The position numbers and the translations under genes are program-made. From assembly GCF_001717955.1 (NCBI RefSeq), contig NZ_CP014168.1, positions 558,001 to 622,000 of the forward strand: 64,000 nucleotides of DNA. Direction: 5' to 3'. The DNA comes from Sphingomonas panacis. GTDB lineage: Bacteria > Pseudomonadota > Alphaproteobacteria > Sphingomonadales > Sphingomonadaceae. Below the pieces are notes generated by a model, which worked only from the letters and a program-made list of their open reading frames with translations, was not told the DNA's origin and did not search any database. This document shows positions 63,601 through 64,000 of this stretch, in pieces. Within the stretch, counting starts at the first letter, position 1. Each line of letters opens with the position of its first letter.

Positions 63601-64000
63601 CGAAAGACCGAAGCGGCGCGCGCTGTCGGCAAGGGCGTGCAGTCGCCGGGCCTCGCCGGGGCGACGATGCTGGGTCAGGCACAAATGGCCGCGCTCGCGA
63701 TCGAAGATATCCGCCATCCAGCGCAGTTGGTGCATGTCTCCGGTGTCGGCGAGGCCGGGAACGAGCGCGGCGACCAGCCCTTGCGCATGCGCGGCCACGT
63801 CTTCCCAATGCAGGAAGCATCGCCCTTTCTCGCCCTTTTGCGCATGGGCGCGCCCCTTGCCGAGTGTCAGCAAGCGCGTGAGCCGGCTCCACGCCGCGCG
63901 GTCTTCGGGCCAGACCAGTAGCGACGCGCCATCGACCAGATCGAGCCGGCAGCCGGGCACGAGGCGGATCGGCACGCCTCGCGCGGTGATCTCTTCAGCA
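60700..64000 (-). CDS. dnaE2: Error-prone DNA polymerase DnaE2, 5' end off the window
   Basis: C-family polymerase subunit (ImuC) for damage-induced mutagenesis, working with ImuA, ImuB and the clamp. The frame stays open to the right edge, so the start and the first part of the PHP domain are missing; about 1100 residues are present. The catalytic aspartates are in PPDIDVDFEHEQRE; fingers follow with SQHPGGFVLTRDRLDELVPI and the helix-hairpin-helix with the LGLRIVSGLSG region; the OB fold is near VEVAGVILVRQRPGSAKG; it ends VIPVKSHDFH. About 65-70 extra residues interrupt the protein between DWDTVLVEPS and HPLRLGLRIV, formed largely by palindromic repeat B2. Confidence 0.95.
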   Translation of the reverse strand, partial: AEEITARGVPIRLVPGCRLDLVDGASLLVWPEDRAAWSRLTRLLTLGKGRAHAQKGEKGRCFLHWEDVAAHAQGLVAALVPGLADTGDMHQLRWMADIFDRERGHLCLTQHRRPGEARRLHALADSARRFGLSPIVTGDVLYDLPERRMLQDVVTAIREKCTIDELGFRRERSADRHLKSPEEMARRFRHHRHALAAVEAVVERCTFSPRDLDYQYPDEVVLSGRSPQAALEHLARTALARKFDGNPPRAYTELLEHELGLVGEMGYAPYFLTVNSIMAYARAQRILCQGRGSAANSVICYVLNITSIDPVERKLLFERFINKDRHEPPDIDVDFEHEQRERVIQWIYETYGAQHAALTAVVSRFRSRGSIREVGKALGLPEDMTAGLASQIWGWSSEGVPDAHVEALNLDKTEPRLALALDLATQLIGTPRHLSQHPGGFVLTRDRLDELVPIEPAAMVDRRVIEWEKGDIEELGFMKVDILGLGMLGCMRRCFDLLREHKGLDLDMASGALQTDDPGTYDMIQRADTLGVFQIESRAQMSMLPRMKPKEFYDLVIEVAIVRPGPIQGDMVHPYLKRREGKERVSYPNAALEAVLEKTLGVPLFQEQAMQVAIVGAGFTAAEADQLRRAMATFKMTGGVGKFNEKLVSGMRANGITQAFAERLVKQIEGFGSYGFPESHAASFAKIAYASCWMKHHHPDVFCAALLNAQPMGFYAPAQIVRDARAHGVDVLPPCVNASDWDTVLVEPSEAASRAQARPVQPSLRARSPVAFSRESGNPGPGETPTRGSRDSGLPRSRENGKNSENAGKDQASVMRHPLRLGLRIVSGLSGAEAGKLLMARAAAPFTSVEDVWRRAKLSTLALEKLARADAFHALGLDRRQALWAVRGLGAKPLPLFAAADARESGIEPPVALVPLTAGREVVEDYRATQLSLRAHPLTFLRGELTRRGMRTCGDLQHIKDGARVEVAGVILVRQRPGSAKGVLFITIEDETGIANGILWPDRFEAQRRTVMTATMVSIIGRVQKEGLVIHVVADRIVDLTPLLAQVGEIDLPRLTMPGDGATHGGTIDPRDPEWRPGRIDWHYRERAAVIPVKSHDFH
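61598..61687. repeat. Paired palindromic repeat, family B copy 2, inside dnaE2
   Basis: Left unit TTCTCCCGCGAACGCGGGAG and right unit GGATTCCCGCTTTCGCGGGA match the hisD-nusB element at 16953-17051. On the minus strand it is read through in the dnaE2 frame as FSRESGNPGPG ... DSGLPRSREN, with no stop codon. Confidence 0.87.

Overview
The window reads as chromosomal DNA of a GC-rich alphaproteobacterium, most likely a Sphingomonas-type member of the Sphingomonadaceae. This rests on gene content and order (rnd-lptC-lptA-lptB-rpoN; argH-small lipoprotein-lysA; divK beside a DUF3572 gene; ligase-associated repair genes; dnaE2) and on the many long palindromic intergenic repeats. It is an inference from the sequence alone; there is no rRNA gene to confirm it. 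No tRNA, rRNA, CRISPR array or intact insertion sequence was seen.

Layout. 0-10 kb: a carboxy-terminal S41 protease cut by the left edge, a CNT nucleoside transporter, a GNAT acetyltransferase, a glnK-amtB operon behind a near-perfect sigma-54 promoter, a ccdAB toxin-antitoxin pair, tldD and an orphan ABC ATPase. 10-20 kb: nadB, a serine hydrolase, hisG and hisD, nusB, an ATP-dependent DNA ligase and a metallophosphoesterase. 20-34 kb: dps, a GDT1-type transporter, rpmG, divK, RidA, tlpA, argH, lysA, the dehydrogenase half of siroheme synthase, dnaN, an outer-membrane barrel, a broken DUF6880 gene and rlmN. 35-46 kb: a cytochrome b / molybdopterin oxidoreductase / cyclopropane synthase run, the repair helicase and exonuclease, then rpoN and the LPS-transport genes. 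47-54 kb: a two-domain cold-shock protein with a glycine-rich tail, thiL, a K+-insensitive proton pyrophosphatase, an FAH-family enzyme, trehalase and an SMR exporter. 64-60.7 kb (minus strand): the error-prone polymerase DnaE2, cut by the right edge.

The accessory stretch is about 54.96-60.7 kb, between the SMR exporter and dnaE2. Its core is a tightly coupled three-gene operon: an unrecognised basic 167-residue protein, an RtcB-type RNA ligase and the release-factor homologue PrfH, joined by two 4-bp ATGA overlaps. RtcB-PrfH pairs are known to rescue and repair ribosomes cut in the decoding centre. The extra first gene, an upstream 31-codon ORF with a strong ribosome-binding site and a hairpin, and a one-base frame break in prfH exactly on a C-run are the most interesting features here.

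A second theme is repeat traffic. Ten paired-palindrome elements of seven sequence families lie between genes, and one more copy of one of these families (eleven elements counted in all, with 2-3 copies in three families) sits in frame inside dnaE2. Several touch genes directly: one supplies a Shine-Dalgarno for the GNAT gene, one the ribosome-binding region of hisD, one a stop codon for a DUF2332 gene, and one separates lptB from rpoN.
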